From the NCBI GenBank assembly GCA_022361535.1, contig JAKSAU010000677.1:1-14178 (forward strand): a DNA stretch of 14,178 bases, written 5' to 3'. The DNA comes from Desulfobacterales bacterium. GTDB taxonomy: Bacteria; Desulfobacterota; Desulfobacteria; Desulfobacterales; Desulfobacteraceae. A model generated the notes under the pieces. The model had not been told where the DNA came from. It made no database searches and saw only the letters and a program-made list of their open reading frames with translations. This document shows positions 6,582 to 13,544 of the stretch, in pieces. The position numbers and the translations under genes were made by a program. The first letter of the stretch is position 1. Every line of letters begins with the position of its first letter.

Positions 6582-6610
6582 TTGACAAAGAAAACTGGTT
6601 GATATATAAA
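6582..6610 (+). promoter_or_regulatory. Sigma70-type promoter for tRNA-Asn
   Basis: Perfect -35 TTGACA (6582-6587), a 17-bp spacer and TATAAA (6605-6610). Transcription should start around 6617, about 20 nt before the mature 5' end of the tRNA. Confidence 0.75.
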
Positions 6611-6636
6611 CTCCGAGTCTTGTTGAAAGACGCTGC

Positions 6637-6712
6637 TCCCCAGTAGCTCAGTCGGCAGAGCAATTGGCTGTTAACCAATGGGTCCGCGGTTCAAGTCCGT
6701 GCTGGGGAGCCA
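6637..6712 (+). tRNA. tRNA-Asn(GUU)
   Basis: A complete cloverleaf of 76 nt including an encoded CCA. The acceptor stem is TCCCCAG/CTGGGGA, the D-stem GCTC/GAGC, the anticodon stem ATTGG/CCAAT with loop CTGTTAA (anticodon GTT), and the T-stem CGCGG/CCGTG with loop TTCAAGT. The discriminator base is G, as in bacterial tRNA-Asn. It is a single-gene unit with its own promoter and terminator. Confidence 0.97.
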
Positions 6713-6727
6713 ACCCAAGCATAAATG

Positions 6728-6758
6728 TCCTGACAGTTTTAAACTGTCGGGATTTTTT
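6728..6758 (+). terminator. Intrinsic terminator of tRNA-Asn
   Basis: Inverted repeat TCCTGACAGTT / AACTGTCGGGA (one G-T pair) followed by a six-T run, starting 15 nt after the tRNA CCA end. Confidence 0.88.
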
Positions 6759-6856
6759 GTTTTGGGGTATTTGTTTCAAATTGCCTCTTTCTTTAAGTCC
6801 TGCTGCCCTAATAAAGCCTAATTTGGTTAAAAGAAATTAAATAGAGCCATTTATCC

Positions 6857-6885
6857 TTGACATACGTATGAACTTTTTATATTTT
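6857..6885 (+). promoter_or_regulatory. Promoter of the DUF2325 gene
   Basis: Perfect -35 TTGACA (6857-6862) with a 17-bp spacer to TATTTT (6880-6885); TATATT at 6878 is an alternative at short spacing. The leader is about 60 nt. Just downstream is the inverted repeat TTTAAG-CAAA-CTTAAA (6901-6916), placed where a repressor could bind. Confidence 0.55.
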
Positions 6886-6900
6886 GCCCTAAAAAGTTAG

Positions 6901-6916
6901 TTTAAGCAAACTTAAA
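6901..6916. promoter_or_regulatory. Palindrome in the DUF2325 gene leader, possible operator
   Basis: Perfect 6-bp arms, TTTAAG and CTTAAA, around a 4-nt spacer, about 10 nt after the expected transcription start. Too short and AT-rich to assign, but its position suits an operator. Confidence 0.25.
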
Positions 6917-6951
6917 GATTGTATGAACTCATCAGGTGTGGAGGAAAATAA

Positions 6952-8175
6952 ATGACAGACCCGTTAAACCAATTTATGAATATTTGGGAAATTGAGCGAA
7001 ATTTCAAATGTCCTGTGGTTGGGGCAATGTTGTCAGTAGAAAAGCATAAAAGCATTTTGAAAAAATGCGGATGGGATGTCAAAATCCTCAAACCATATGA
7101 ATATCACAGCCATTTGATGGGCTGTATGGGGGATGAGAATGCCGTATCGATTAAGGTTAACAATTATATCCGTCACCAGGCAAGGAAGTATATGGTTGAG
7201 ATTGCAGCCCTCTATGAAGCCGGTGATGGTGATGGTGTGAGAAATTTGTGGGAACAGTATTGTGCTCAAGGCGTCATAGGCCCTGTAATGTATGCCATTG
7301 TAGCCCATAGGGATGCAGATATTGAATTGCTTCAGGATGTTCATGGGGAAGTCCATATGCTTGCCCATGCCAATATGACAGAAGTCTTTGATGTCCGCAA
7401 AAAACTGGAAGCTGCAGATAAGACCCTGAGCAAAGAAAAGCGAAATGTATCTGAAAAAAACAGTCGGATTAAGGAATTGGTCAGGGAGGTAAAAGAGGCA
7501 AACCAGGAAAAAAACAAGTTGGCTGATGAAAACTGTCGTTTGAAAAAGCGGATCAAGGAAATTGAAGAGCTGTTAGTGCCTGAAAATCAGGGTGTTACTG
7601 TATTCGAAAATAGAATTTATGATCTTGAGCAGGCTCTAGAGAACGAGAAAGAAGAAGTCCGGCAGGTGGATCGGGAGAGAAAACAGCTTGAGATTGATCT
7701 GTTCAGCGCCAGAAATGAGAATACGTTGCTTCAGGATGAGATTATGGCTTTTACTGCGACCTTTTCCGGAGGGGATTTTTCTGTGGCCGAGACTTCAAAA
7801 GAGGCAATTGCATGCCCAGTTCAAAGTGGATGCGTAGGAGATGCTTGTCCCAACTATCGTTTATGCGCCAAGCGGGTTTTCATGATTGGGGGCATTACAA
7901 AAATGAAAGCATATTACCGGGATATAGTTGAAAATGCAGGAGGTGTATTTGACTATCATGACGGATATCTCAAAAACAGCAATGCGAACCTGGCAGCAAG
8001 GGTGAAACGGTGCGATGTCGTTGTCTGCCCTGTGAACTGCAACAGCCATAATGCCTGTCTAAAGGTCAAACAATTGTGCAACCGTTACAATAAAGAACTC
8101 AAAATACTCAACAGCGCAAGTCTTTCAGCTGTAACCCAGGCTCTTATGGTACCTGAAACTGCCAGTGTAAATTAA
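6952..8175 (+). CDS. DUF2325 protein with N-terminal domain and long coiled coil
   Basis: Soluble 407-residue protein of unknown function in three parts. Residues 18-145 form a globular, His-rich region (for example GEVHMLAHANM at 132-142). Residues about 145-268 form a long charged coiled coil interrupted near 210. The C-terminal domain (about 306-395) matches the DUF2325 pattern, starting VFMIGGITKMKAYYRDIVE and ending with CDVVVCPVNCNSHNAC (Cys354/359/363/369). Directly before it is a second cysteine cluster, CPVQSGCVGDACPNYRLC (Cys288/294/299/305), which could bind metal or an Fe-S cluster. DUF2325 has no settled biochemical role, so a redox or metal-responsive scaffold is only a guess. 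A good GGAGG lies about 8 nt before the ATG, and the gene is monocistronic with its own promoter. Confidence 0.85.
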   Translation: MTDPLNQFMNIWEIERNFKCPVVGAMLSVEKHKSILKKCGWDVKILKPYEYHSHLMGCMGDENAVSIKVNNYIRHQARKYMVEIAALYEAGDGDGVRNLWEQYCAQGVIGPVMYAIVAHRDADIELLQDVHGEVHMLAHANMTEVFDVRKKLEAADKTLSKEKRNVSEKNSRIKELVREVKEANQEKNKLADENCRLKKRIKEIEELLVPENQGVTVFENRIYDLEQALENEKEEVRQVDRERKQLEIDLFSARNENTLLQDEIMAFTATFSGGDFSVAETSKEAIACPVQSGCVGDACPNYRLCAKRVFMIGGITKMKAYYRDIVENAGGVFDYHDGYLKNSNANLAARVKRCDVVVCPVNCNSHNACLKVKQLCNRYNKELKILNSASLSAVTQALMVPETASVN

Positions 8176-8320
8176 GCTGTGTTAATGCCTTTCACATTTA
8201 GTAAACCGATTCACAGCAAATAAAAATAAGGTTATTATGCCTTGATGGTCCGGTGGTGTTCTCACTTCTGGTTTCTCCGGGCACAGGGTTGCAAGCTTAA
8301 TTCTGGATGGGGCTGGTTAA

Positions 8321-8563
8321 TTAACTTTTTGGGTCTTCCTGCTCACAATAATCATACCTGGGTACCTGTGCTTTGGCCGGACAATGTTTTACCGGGCAAC
8401 TTAGGATAAGATCGTTTTCTAAAAGTCTTGGCCGTTTCCGACCTATGGTTTTTTTCGATACCCAGTTTTTTGCTTCACTTTCACTGTCTGCCTCCCCAAG
8501 CGTGAGTATCTGTTTACCACAGCAGTGAACATATTCACAAAATAAGGTAAATCTTTTATTCAC
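8321..8563 (-). CDS. Small Cys-rich hypothetical protein (GTG start)
   Basis: I do not recognise this 80-residue protein. It is basic, with six cysteines (9, 14, 15, 56, 61, 73 counting from the GTG) in two groups: an N-terminal CxxxxCC and a C-terminal CPVKHCPAKAQVPRYDYC, which could form a small zinc-binding fold. No membrane segment or signal peptide is visible. GTG 8563 was chosen because AAGGA lies 7 nt before it. The longer in-frame start, ATG 8602, has no ribosome-binding site and would sit almost at the transcription start of the promoter at 8611-8639. It converges on the DUF2325 gene and diverges from the kinase operon. Confidence 0.65.
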   Translation of the reverse strand: MNKRFTLFCEYVHCCGKQILTLGEADSESEAKNWVSKKTIGRKRPRLLENDLILSCPVKHCPAKAQVPRYDYCEQEDPKS

Positions 8564-8610
8564 ATGATTTTCCTTAGCTTTTTCCCCGATAGCTTGTTTC
8601 ATCGAAAAAA

Positions 8611-8639
8611 ATAATACTTGCCCAAAAATCTGTGGTCAA
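8611..8639 (-). promoter_or_regulatory. Promoter of the small Cys-rich gene
   Basis: Minus strand: TTGACC (8634-8639), a 17-bp spacer and TATTAT (8611-8616). The predicted start near 8604 leaves a leader of about 40 nt to GTG 8563, which argues against ATG 8602 as the start. Confidence 0.6.
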
Positions 8640-8714
8640 GCCGTTTCCGGTTAGCTGCTATTACAATTACGTTTCCGTTGCATAGAGTATTGTTCTGGAC
8701 CGCCATTTAACACG

Positions 8715-8728
8715 GCTTTTAGAAAAGC
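8715..8728. promoter_or_regulatory. Palindrome upstream of the kinase-operon promoter
   Basis: GCTTTT-AG-AAAAGC, a perfect 6-bp inverted repeat with a 2-nt centre, about 10 bp upstream of the candidate -35 of the signalling operon. Could be a regulator site; assignment is speculative. Confidence 0.2.
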
Positions 8729-8737
8729 TCATTTATT

Positions 8738-8767
8738 ATTACATTTTTCACCTATGTAAGGTATAAT
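8738..8767 (+). promoter_or_regulatory. Candidate promoter of the five-gene signalling operon
   Basis: A perfect -10 TATAAT (8762-8767) with ATTACA (8738-8743) as the -35 at 18-bp spacing, giving a leader of about 45 nt. A TTGACT at 8771-8776 could serve a second, weaker start. Confidence 0.4.
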
Positions 8768-8819
8768 GCCTTGACTTTTTTTTAATTAACTTAATAATGG
8801 TGACAGATCCCATTAAATA

Positions 8820-10877
8820 ATGCAGGACATGAACCCGCAGACAGTTATGCTTAATAACAAAACTCCCGTAAAAATACTCACCATAGATGATGAAGCCTAT
8901 ATAAGACAGAGTATACGCACTTATTTGGAAGATTATGGGTTTATCGTTTTTGAAGCGGAAAACGGAAAACGTGGACTTGAAATTTTTTACAAGGAGTTTC
9001 CTGATCTTGTAGCTCTAGACTTGAAAATGCCTGAAATGGGGGGCCTTGAGGTCCTTGAGTCAATTGGTGAAAAATCGCCGGATACCCCTTTGATCGTGGC
9101 ATCTGGAACGGGTAATATGGCGTCTGTAGTTCAGGCCCTTCGGTTAGGGGCTTGGGATTATATTTTCAAACCAATTGAAGATATGGATATGCTGAGGCAT
9201 TCTATTGAGAAATGCCTTAAGGAAAGCCAGCTTAAAAAAGAAAACAGGGCGTACCAGGAGCGCTTGGAAGAACTGGTGTTTGAGCGGACCCGGGAGCTGG
9301 AAGAAAGTGAACAGCGTTATAAAGCGGTGTTTGAATATACTGGAACCGCTGCAATTATCATTGAACCGGATGATACAATTTCCATGGTCAATTCCAATTT
9401 CGCCCAATTGGTGGGGAAAAACCGGAAAGACATTGAAGGCAAAAAGAAATGGCATGAATTTATTGCCGCCCGGGATGTTGATATCATCAGCAATCACCTT
9501 CGTACTAGAAAGGAAACAGGAGATCAGACAGACCTGACCTTCCAGTATGAAGCTGAATTGGTTGCAGGAAATGGCGCTTCAAAATACGTTTATGTGAGTA
9601 TCGGTCAGATACCTGGTACCGATCGACAAGTTGCCTCTTTGCTGGATGTGACAGAGAAAAAAAGGGCGGAGCGGCGATGGCAGAGCCTTGAAAAACAATT
9701 GCGAAAATCCCAAAAGATGGAAGCCATAGGAACCCTGGCTGGTGGAATCGCCCATGACCTGAATAATATTTTGAGTCCGGTATTAGGGTATGCCGATATG
9801 ATTATGCGTACTTCAGATGCAGGGAGCCAGGTTTTTAAGCGAAGTGAAAAAATACAAAAAGCCGCGTTACGGGCTGCAGATTTGGTAAACCAGGTTTTGG
9901 CCTTTAACCGTGGAGGAGAAGAGGAAAAACGACGGATACGCCTTCACCCGGTGGTAAAGGAAGTTGTTAAATTGTTGAGAGGTTCAATCCCAAGTACCAT
10001 CCGAATCATTGATGAAGTTGACAGGGAATGTGACCCGGTATTGGCTGACCCGACACAAATTCACCAAGTGGTCATGAATTTGTGTACCAACGCATACCAC
10101 GCCATGGAAAATACGGGTGGAGAATTGACAGTGAGGCTCCATCAAATAGAATTGACCCAGGCCAATATGGTAGCTTTTCCAAATTTGATCCGGGGGGCCG
10201 GCAGTTATCTGGTTCTTGAGGTTCGTGATACCGGGTGTGGTATGAGTGAGGATGTGGTGGAGCGAATTTTTGACCCCTATTTCACCACCAAAGAGGAAGG
10301 AAAAGGCACTGGCCTTGGCTTGGCAACGGCATATAGCATTATCCAGGCAAGCGATGGGGATATCCGTGTGGAAAGTACACTTGGCAAAGGCAGTTGTTTT
10401 TCCATCTATATCCCAGCGGAAAAAACGGCCAGTGACTTTGAGCCCATATCCAGGTGGGGCATTTCCGAGACAGTCGGCACAGGAGAGCATATCATGGTGG
10501 TAGATGATGATGACGATATCGTAGCCATGTGTGAGGAAGGGTTCAAATATCTTGGATACAACGTATCAGTTTTTTCTTCAAGCATTGAAGCGCTGGCCTT
10601 TTTTGAAGAGAATTATGAAGATATAGATATTGTGGTAACTGACCAGACCATGCCGGGCAAGACCGGTATAGAGTTGGCTAAAGAGATGGGGGTCCTGAAA
10701 AAGGATCTGCTTGTAATTCTATGTTCCGGATTTTCAGCAGCGATTAACCAGAAAGTGCTTGAAGAGGCAGGTGTTCGCAGGTTTATCATGAAGCCGGTGA
10801 CCGTTGATTCCTTGTCAAAGGAGATACAGGCTCTGCTTCATCCACATGCCAGTTTAACCGCACAGGCAAATGAATAA
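8820..10877 (+). CDS. Soluble hybrid histidine kinase REC-PAS-HisKA-HATPase-REC
   Basis: Cytoplasmic 685-residue signalling kinase without membrane segments. Domains in order: receiver 1 (about 17-133; acidic pocket Asp23/24, phosphoacceptor Asp67, Lys117), a coiled-coil linker (135-165), a PAS domain (about 163-280), HisKA (300-365, phosphorylated His312 in GGIAHDLNN), the HATPase domain (N-box Asn424; DTGCGM 470-475; GTGLGL), and receiver 2 (556-675; Asp608, Lys658). Receiver 1 as input and receiver 2 as output allow a phosphorelay. All catalytic residues are present. No ribosome-binding site precedes ATG 8820; ATG 8829 or 8847 are alternatives, also without a good site. It is first in the operon, ending 10 bp before the next gene. 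The signal sensed by the PAS domain is unknown. Confidence 0.92.
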   Translation: MQDMNPQTVMLNNKTPVKILTIDDEAYIRQSIRTYLEDYGFIVFEAENGKRGLEIFYKEFPDLVALDLKMPEMGGLEVLESIGEKSPDTPLIVASGTGNMASVVQALRLGAWDYIFKPIEDMDMLRHSIEKCLKESQLKKENRAYQERLEELVFERTRELEESEQRYKAVFEYTGTAAIIIEPDDTISMVNSNFAQLVGKNRKDIEGKKKWHEFIAARDVDIISNHLRTRKETGDQTDLTFQYEAELVAGNGASKYVYVSIGQIPGTDRQVASLLDVTEKKRAERRWQSLEKQLRKSQKMEAIGTLAGGIAHDLNNILSPVLGYADMIMRTSDAGSQVFKRSEKIQKAALRAADLVNQVLAFNRGGEEEKRRIRLHPVVKEVVKLLRGSIPSTIRIIDEVDRECDPVLADPTQIHQVVMNLCTNAYHAMENTGGELTVRLHQIELTQANMVAFPNLIRGAGSYLVLEVRDTGCGMSEDVVERIFDPYFTTKEEGKGTGLGLATAYSIIQASDGDIRVESTLGKGSCFSIYIPAEKTASDFEPISRWGISETVGTGEHIMVVDDDDDIVAMCEEGFKYLGYNVSVFSSSIEALAFFEENYEDIDIVVTDQTMPGKTGIELAKEMGVLKKDLLVILCSGFSAAINQKVLEEAGVRRFIMKPVTVDSLSKEIQALLHPHASLTAQANE

Positions 10878-10887
10878 AGGATCTGTC

Positions 10888-11274
10888 ATGTCAGAAACGG
10901 GTAATCTTTTCATTATATTGGATGATGAACAAAGTATTCGCCAGAGCATTGCTTCATTCCTTGAGGATGAAGGGTATGAAGTGCTGTGTGCTGAAAGTGC
11001 CGAAGCTGCACTTGAAATTATTAAAGCACATCCTGTGAATGCTGCGGTAGTTGATATCAGACTTCCCGGGAAAGACGGCAATTATTTTATCATTGAAGCC
11101 AAAAAGATCCGGCCGGACCTGAAGCTGGTAATCCATACCGGATCTGCCGATTACACCTTGCCCGAGGCAGTCAGAGCCTTGGGAATCACCAATGACCATG
11201 TACTTATTAAACCGGTTAGGGATTTAAACATTATTCTTGATACACTCAATAACTATCCTCAGACAAGCTTATAA
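10888..11274 (+). CDS. Stand-alone receiver-domain protein (CheY-like)
   Basis: Protein of 128 residues consisting of a single receiver domain with no output domain. Acidic pocket Asp12/Asp13, phosphoacceptor Asp56, Thr84 and Lys108 are all present, so it should be phosphorylatable. Lying between two REC-containing kinases, it probably acts as a shuttle or phosphate sink between them (inference). The start at ATG 10888 is preferred to the in-frame ATG at 10870 because AAAGG lies about 7 nt upstream of 10888, and 10870 would overlap the previous gene and bury that site. The gap to the next gene is 14 bp. It is more diverged in sequence than the two flanking N-terminal receivers. Confidence 0.85.
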   Translation: MSETGNLFIILDDEQSIRQSIASFLEDEGYEVLCAESAEAALEIIKAHPVNAAVVDIRLPGKDGNYFIIEAKKIRPDLKLVIHTGSADYTLPEAVRALGITNDHVLIKPVRDLNIILDTLNNYPQTSL

Positions 11275-11288
11275 GGACTGCAGAAATC

Positions 11289-12518
11289 ATGAGTGATAAT
11301 GCTGGTAAAAAAATACTTGTAATTGATGATGAAGTGTATATCCGCGATTCCGTAATCGGGTTCCTAGAGGATTTCGGTTTTGAGGTAATAGAGGCTGAGA
11401 ACGGCAAGGAGGGTGTTGAAAAGATTGAAAACGAACATCCGGATATGATCCTGTGCGATTTGAGAATGCCTGTCATGGATGGTTTAGAAGTCCTTGCCAA
11501 TGTACGGGATCGCGACGAGAATATTCCTATCATCATCGTTTCGGGTGCCGGAAATATTGCCGATACGGTCGAGGCGTTGCGATTGGGCGCCTGGGACTAT
11601 ATTATCAAACCCATTCAGGACATGAACGTGCTGTTTCATGCTGTGAACAAGGCCTTTGAACGCAAGCATTTTATCGAAGATAAAGCCAGGTATCAAAAGG
11701 ATCTTGAAAGTGCCAACAAAGAACTGAAAATTTCTTTGGACACCCTTGAGCAAGCAAGAGACCAGCTGGTTCAGTCAGAAAAGATGGCAGCCCTGGGAGA
11801 ACTTGTTGCAGGCGTTGCTCATGAAATTAATACACCGGTCGGCGTAGGCGTGACAGCAGCCTCATTTTTAGATGCCAAGACCAAGGAGTTTTCGACCCTT
11901 TATGAGACCGGGGAACTGAAACGAAGTGAACTTGAGAATTATTTAAAAACCGTCCAGGAAGTTTCTAATTCCATCCTGATAAATATGGAACGTGCTGCCG
12001 AACTGATTTCAAGTTTCAAACAGGTAGCGGTGGATCAGTCAAGCGAGAAACGGCGGCGTTTCAATCTTAAAGAGTATACAGATGAGATTTTGTTAAGCCT
12101 TAGGCCAAGGTATAAAAAAACTTCACATACAATAGAAGTGGATTGTCCCCCTGATATTAATATAAACTCCTATCCGGGTGCCTTTTCCCAGATCCTTAAT
12201 AATTTGATCATGAACTCCCTGATCCATGGATTCAAGGATATGGAAAACGGAATTATGGAAATAAAATGCCGTCTCAAAAACGGTGAGTTAACATTTAATT
12301 ACAAAGACAATGGCTGCGGCATGGATGATGCTCAAAAAGAAAAAGCCTTTGATCCGTTCTTTACTACCATGCGCGGTAAAGGCGGAACAGGTTTGGGTAT
12401 GTCTATTCTATTTAATCTGGTCACTCAGACGTTAAAGGGAAAAGTGAGCCTGGTCAGTTCTCCTGGCAACGGGGTTGAGTTTATGATGACTTTTCCGGAA
12501 TTGTCCGCAGAAAATTGA
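11289..12518 (+). CDS. Soluble REC-histidine kinase
   Basis: Cytoplasmic 409-residue kinase with an N-terminal receiver (about 8-122; Asp13/14, phosphoacceptor Asp57, Lys107), a coiled-coil linker (130-165), a HisKA-type dimerisation region with His178 in GVAHEINTP, and a HATPase domain (Asn305/309; DNGCGM 340-345; FDPFFTT; GGTGLGM). There is no PAS domain and no terminal receiver, so its only evident input is phosphorylation or partner binding at the receiver. The receiver closely resembles receiver 1 of the kinase starting at 8820, including a shared ALRLGAWDYI segment, which suggests duplication. AAGGA lies about 12 nt before the ATG, longer than usual. It ends 3 bp before the membrane kinase gene, implying translational coupling. 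Confidence 0.92.
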   Translation: MSDNAGKKILVIDDEVYIRDSVIGFLEDFGFEVIEAENGKEGVEKIENEHPDMILCDLRMPVMDGLEVLANVRDRDENIPIIIVSGAGNIADTVEALRLGAWDYIIKPIQDMNVLFHAVNKAFERKHFIEDKARYQKDLESANKELKISLDTLEQARDQLVQSEKMAALGELVAGVAHEINTPVGVGVTAASFLDAKTKEFSTLYETGELKRSELENYLKTVQEVSNSILINMERAAELISSFKQVAVDQSSEKRRRFNLKEYTDEILLSLRPRYKKTSHTIEVDCPPDININSYPGAFSQILNNLIMNSLIHGFKDMENGIMEIKCRLKNGELTFNYKDNGCGMDDAQKEKAFDPFFTTMRGKGGTGLGMSILFNLVTQTLKGKVSLVSSPGNGVEFMMTFPELSAEN

Positions 12519-12521
12519 TCC

Positions 12522-13544
12522 ATGCAGATCCTGAACCCTTCACGCTGGTACCTCCATCCGGTTTTTATCTTTGCCTGCTCTATATTTGCCCTGGCCACCT
12601 TTCTAGTCCTCACGGTCAGTCTGTATATGGAGATCCGGTCGGCACTGGAAGTCATTATTCTTAAATTTAATATTGACCCCCAGTCTATTTTTCCTTCCAA
12701 GACCGGGATGACCATATTGGTATTAAGCCTTCTTATCACTGTAGTACTGGCTGGTATTCTGCTGGCGTTTATTTATTACCAAAAAACCGTAAATCTTTTC
12801 AGACTTCAACATAACTTTATCTATAATTTTACCCATGAGTTGAAAACACCTGTTACTTCCCTTCGAATTTATCTTGAGACGTTTGTCCGCCATCCCATGG
12901 ATCCCGAGGATGTGAAAAAGTACAGCGAAAATATGCTCAAGGATATAAACCGGCTTACAGAGAACATTGACCGGATTCTTAATCTTGCCAGGATTGAAAG
13001 CCAGAATTTCGGTTCTGAGGTAACACGTGGCAGCATGGTGGGGTTAGTAGAGGCATTCTGTGAGAAAAATGCTTCCATATTCCGGAACTTGGATATTCAA
13101 ATTAAAAACCCCAACGGCAGCCGGTTTGAATACCCGGTGAATCGTTTTTTATTTGAAATTCTGTTAATGAATATTGTGTCCAATGCCATCAAATACAATG
13201 AAAGCAGTCAGCCCCGCCTGACCATTGTTTTTAAAAGCTATCTGCAGAAAATTACAATTGATTTTATTGATAACGGCATCGGAGTGGACAAAGAAGAGGC
13301 CAAAAAAATATTTCGTAAATTTTACCAAGCCGGCCGGAGAAATGCATCAGGCAACACCGGCTCAGGACTTGGGCTCTATCTGGTCTCCAGTATTGCCATG
13401 ATCCACGGGTGGCGTGCATCGGTTTCAAGTGCAGGTAAGGGCAGGGGATCAAAATTTACCATTACTATCCCACGGGCGAGCATTGCCAGTGTCAGGGAGA
13501 AAAAGCTATGGAAGCGGCTGAGAAAAAGCGTATTCTGGTCATAG
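12522..13544 (+). CDS. Membrane sensor histidine kinase
   Basis: Inner-membrane sensor kinase of 340 residues. Two transmembrane helices (about 12-34 and 64-86) flank a short extracytoplasmic loop of roughly 30 residues, too small for a typical ligand domain, so it may sense membrane state or a partner protein. There is no HAMP domain; the HisKA region follows directly with His105 in FTHELKTPVTSLR. The HATPase domain has N-box Asn217/221, DNGIGV (250-255) and GSGLGL (280-285). It ends with a basic, non-canonical tail (KKLWKRLRKS). The 3' end overlaps the next regulator gene by 37 bp, the classic arrangement for a cognate pair. The start is 3 bp after the previous stop and has only a weak ribosome-binding site. 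Confidence 0.9.
   Translation: MQILNPSRWYLHPVFIFACSIFALATFLVLTVSLYMEIRSALEVIILKFNIDPQSIFPSKTGMTILVLSLLITVVLAGILLAFIYYQKTVNLFRLQHNFIYNFTHELKTPVTSLRIYLETFVRHPMDPEDVKKYSENMLKDINRLTENIDRILNLARIESQNFGSEVTRGSMVGLVEAFCEKNASIFRNLDIQIKNPNGSRFEYPVNRFLFEILLMNIVSNAIKYNESSQPRLTIVFKSYLQKITIDFIDNGIGVDKEEAKKIFRKFYQAGRRNASGNTGSGLGLYLVSSIAMIHGWRASVSSAGKGRGSKFTITIPRASIASVREKKLWKRLRKSVFWS

Noticed and set aside
6637..6830. tRNA-Asn as an integration site for a mobile element
   Set aside because: No integrase, no repeat of the tRNA 3' end and no compositional break were seen; the flanks look like ordinary single genes.
9984..10490. Open minus-strand frame of 168 codons opposite the first kinase
   Set aside because: Shadow of the HATPase region; no RBS, promoter or domain.
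10870..10887. Upstream ATG for the stand-alone receiver, overlapping the kinase stop
   Set aside because: AAAGG is placed for ATG 10888, and the extra residues add nothing to the receiver fold.
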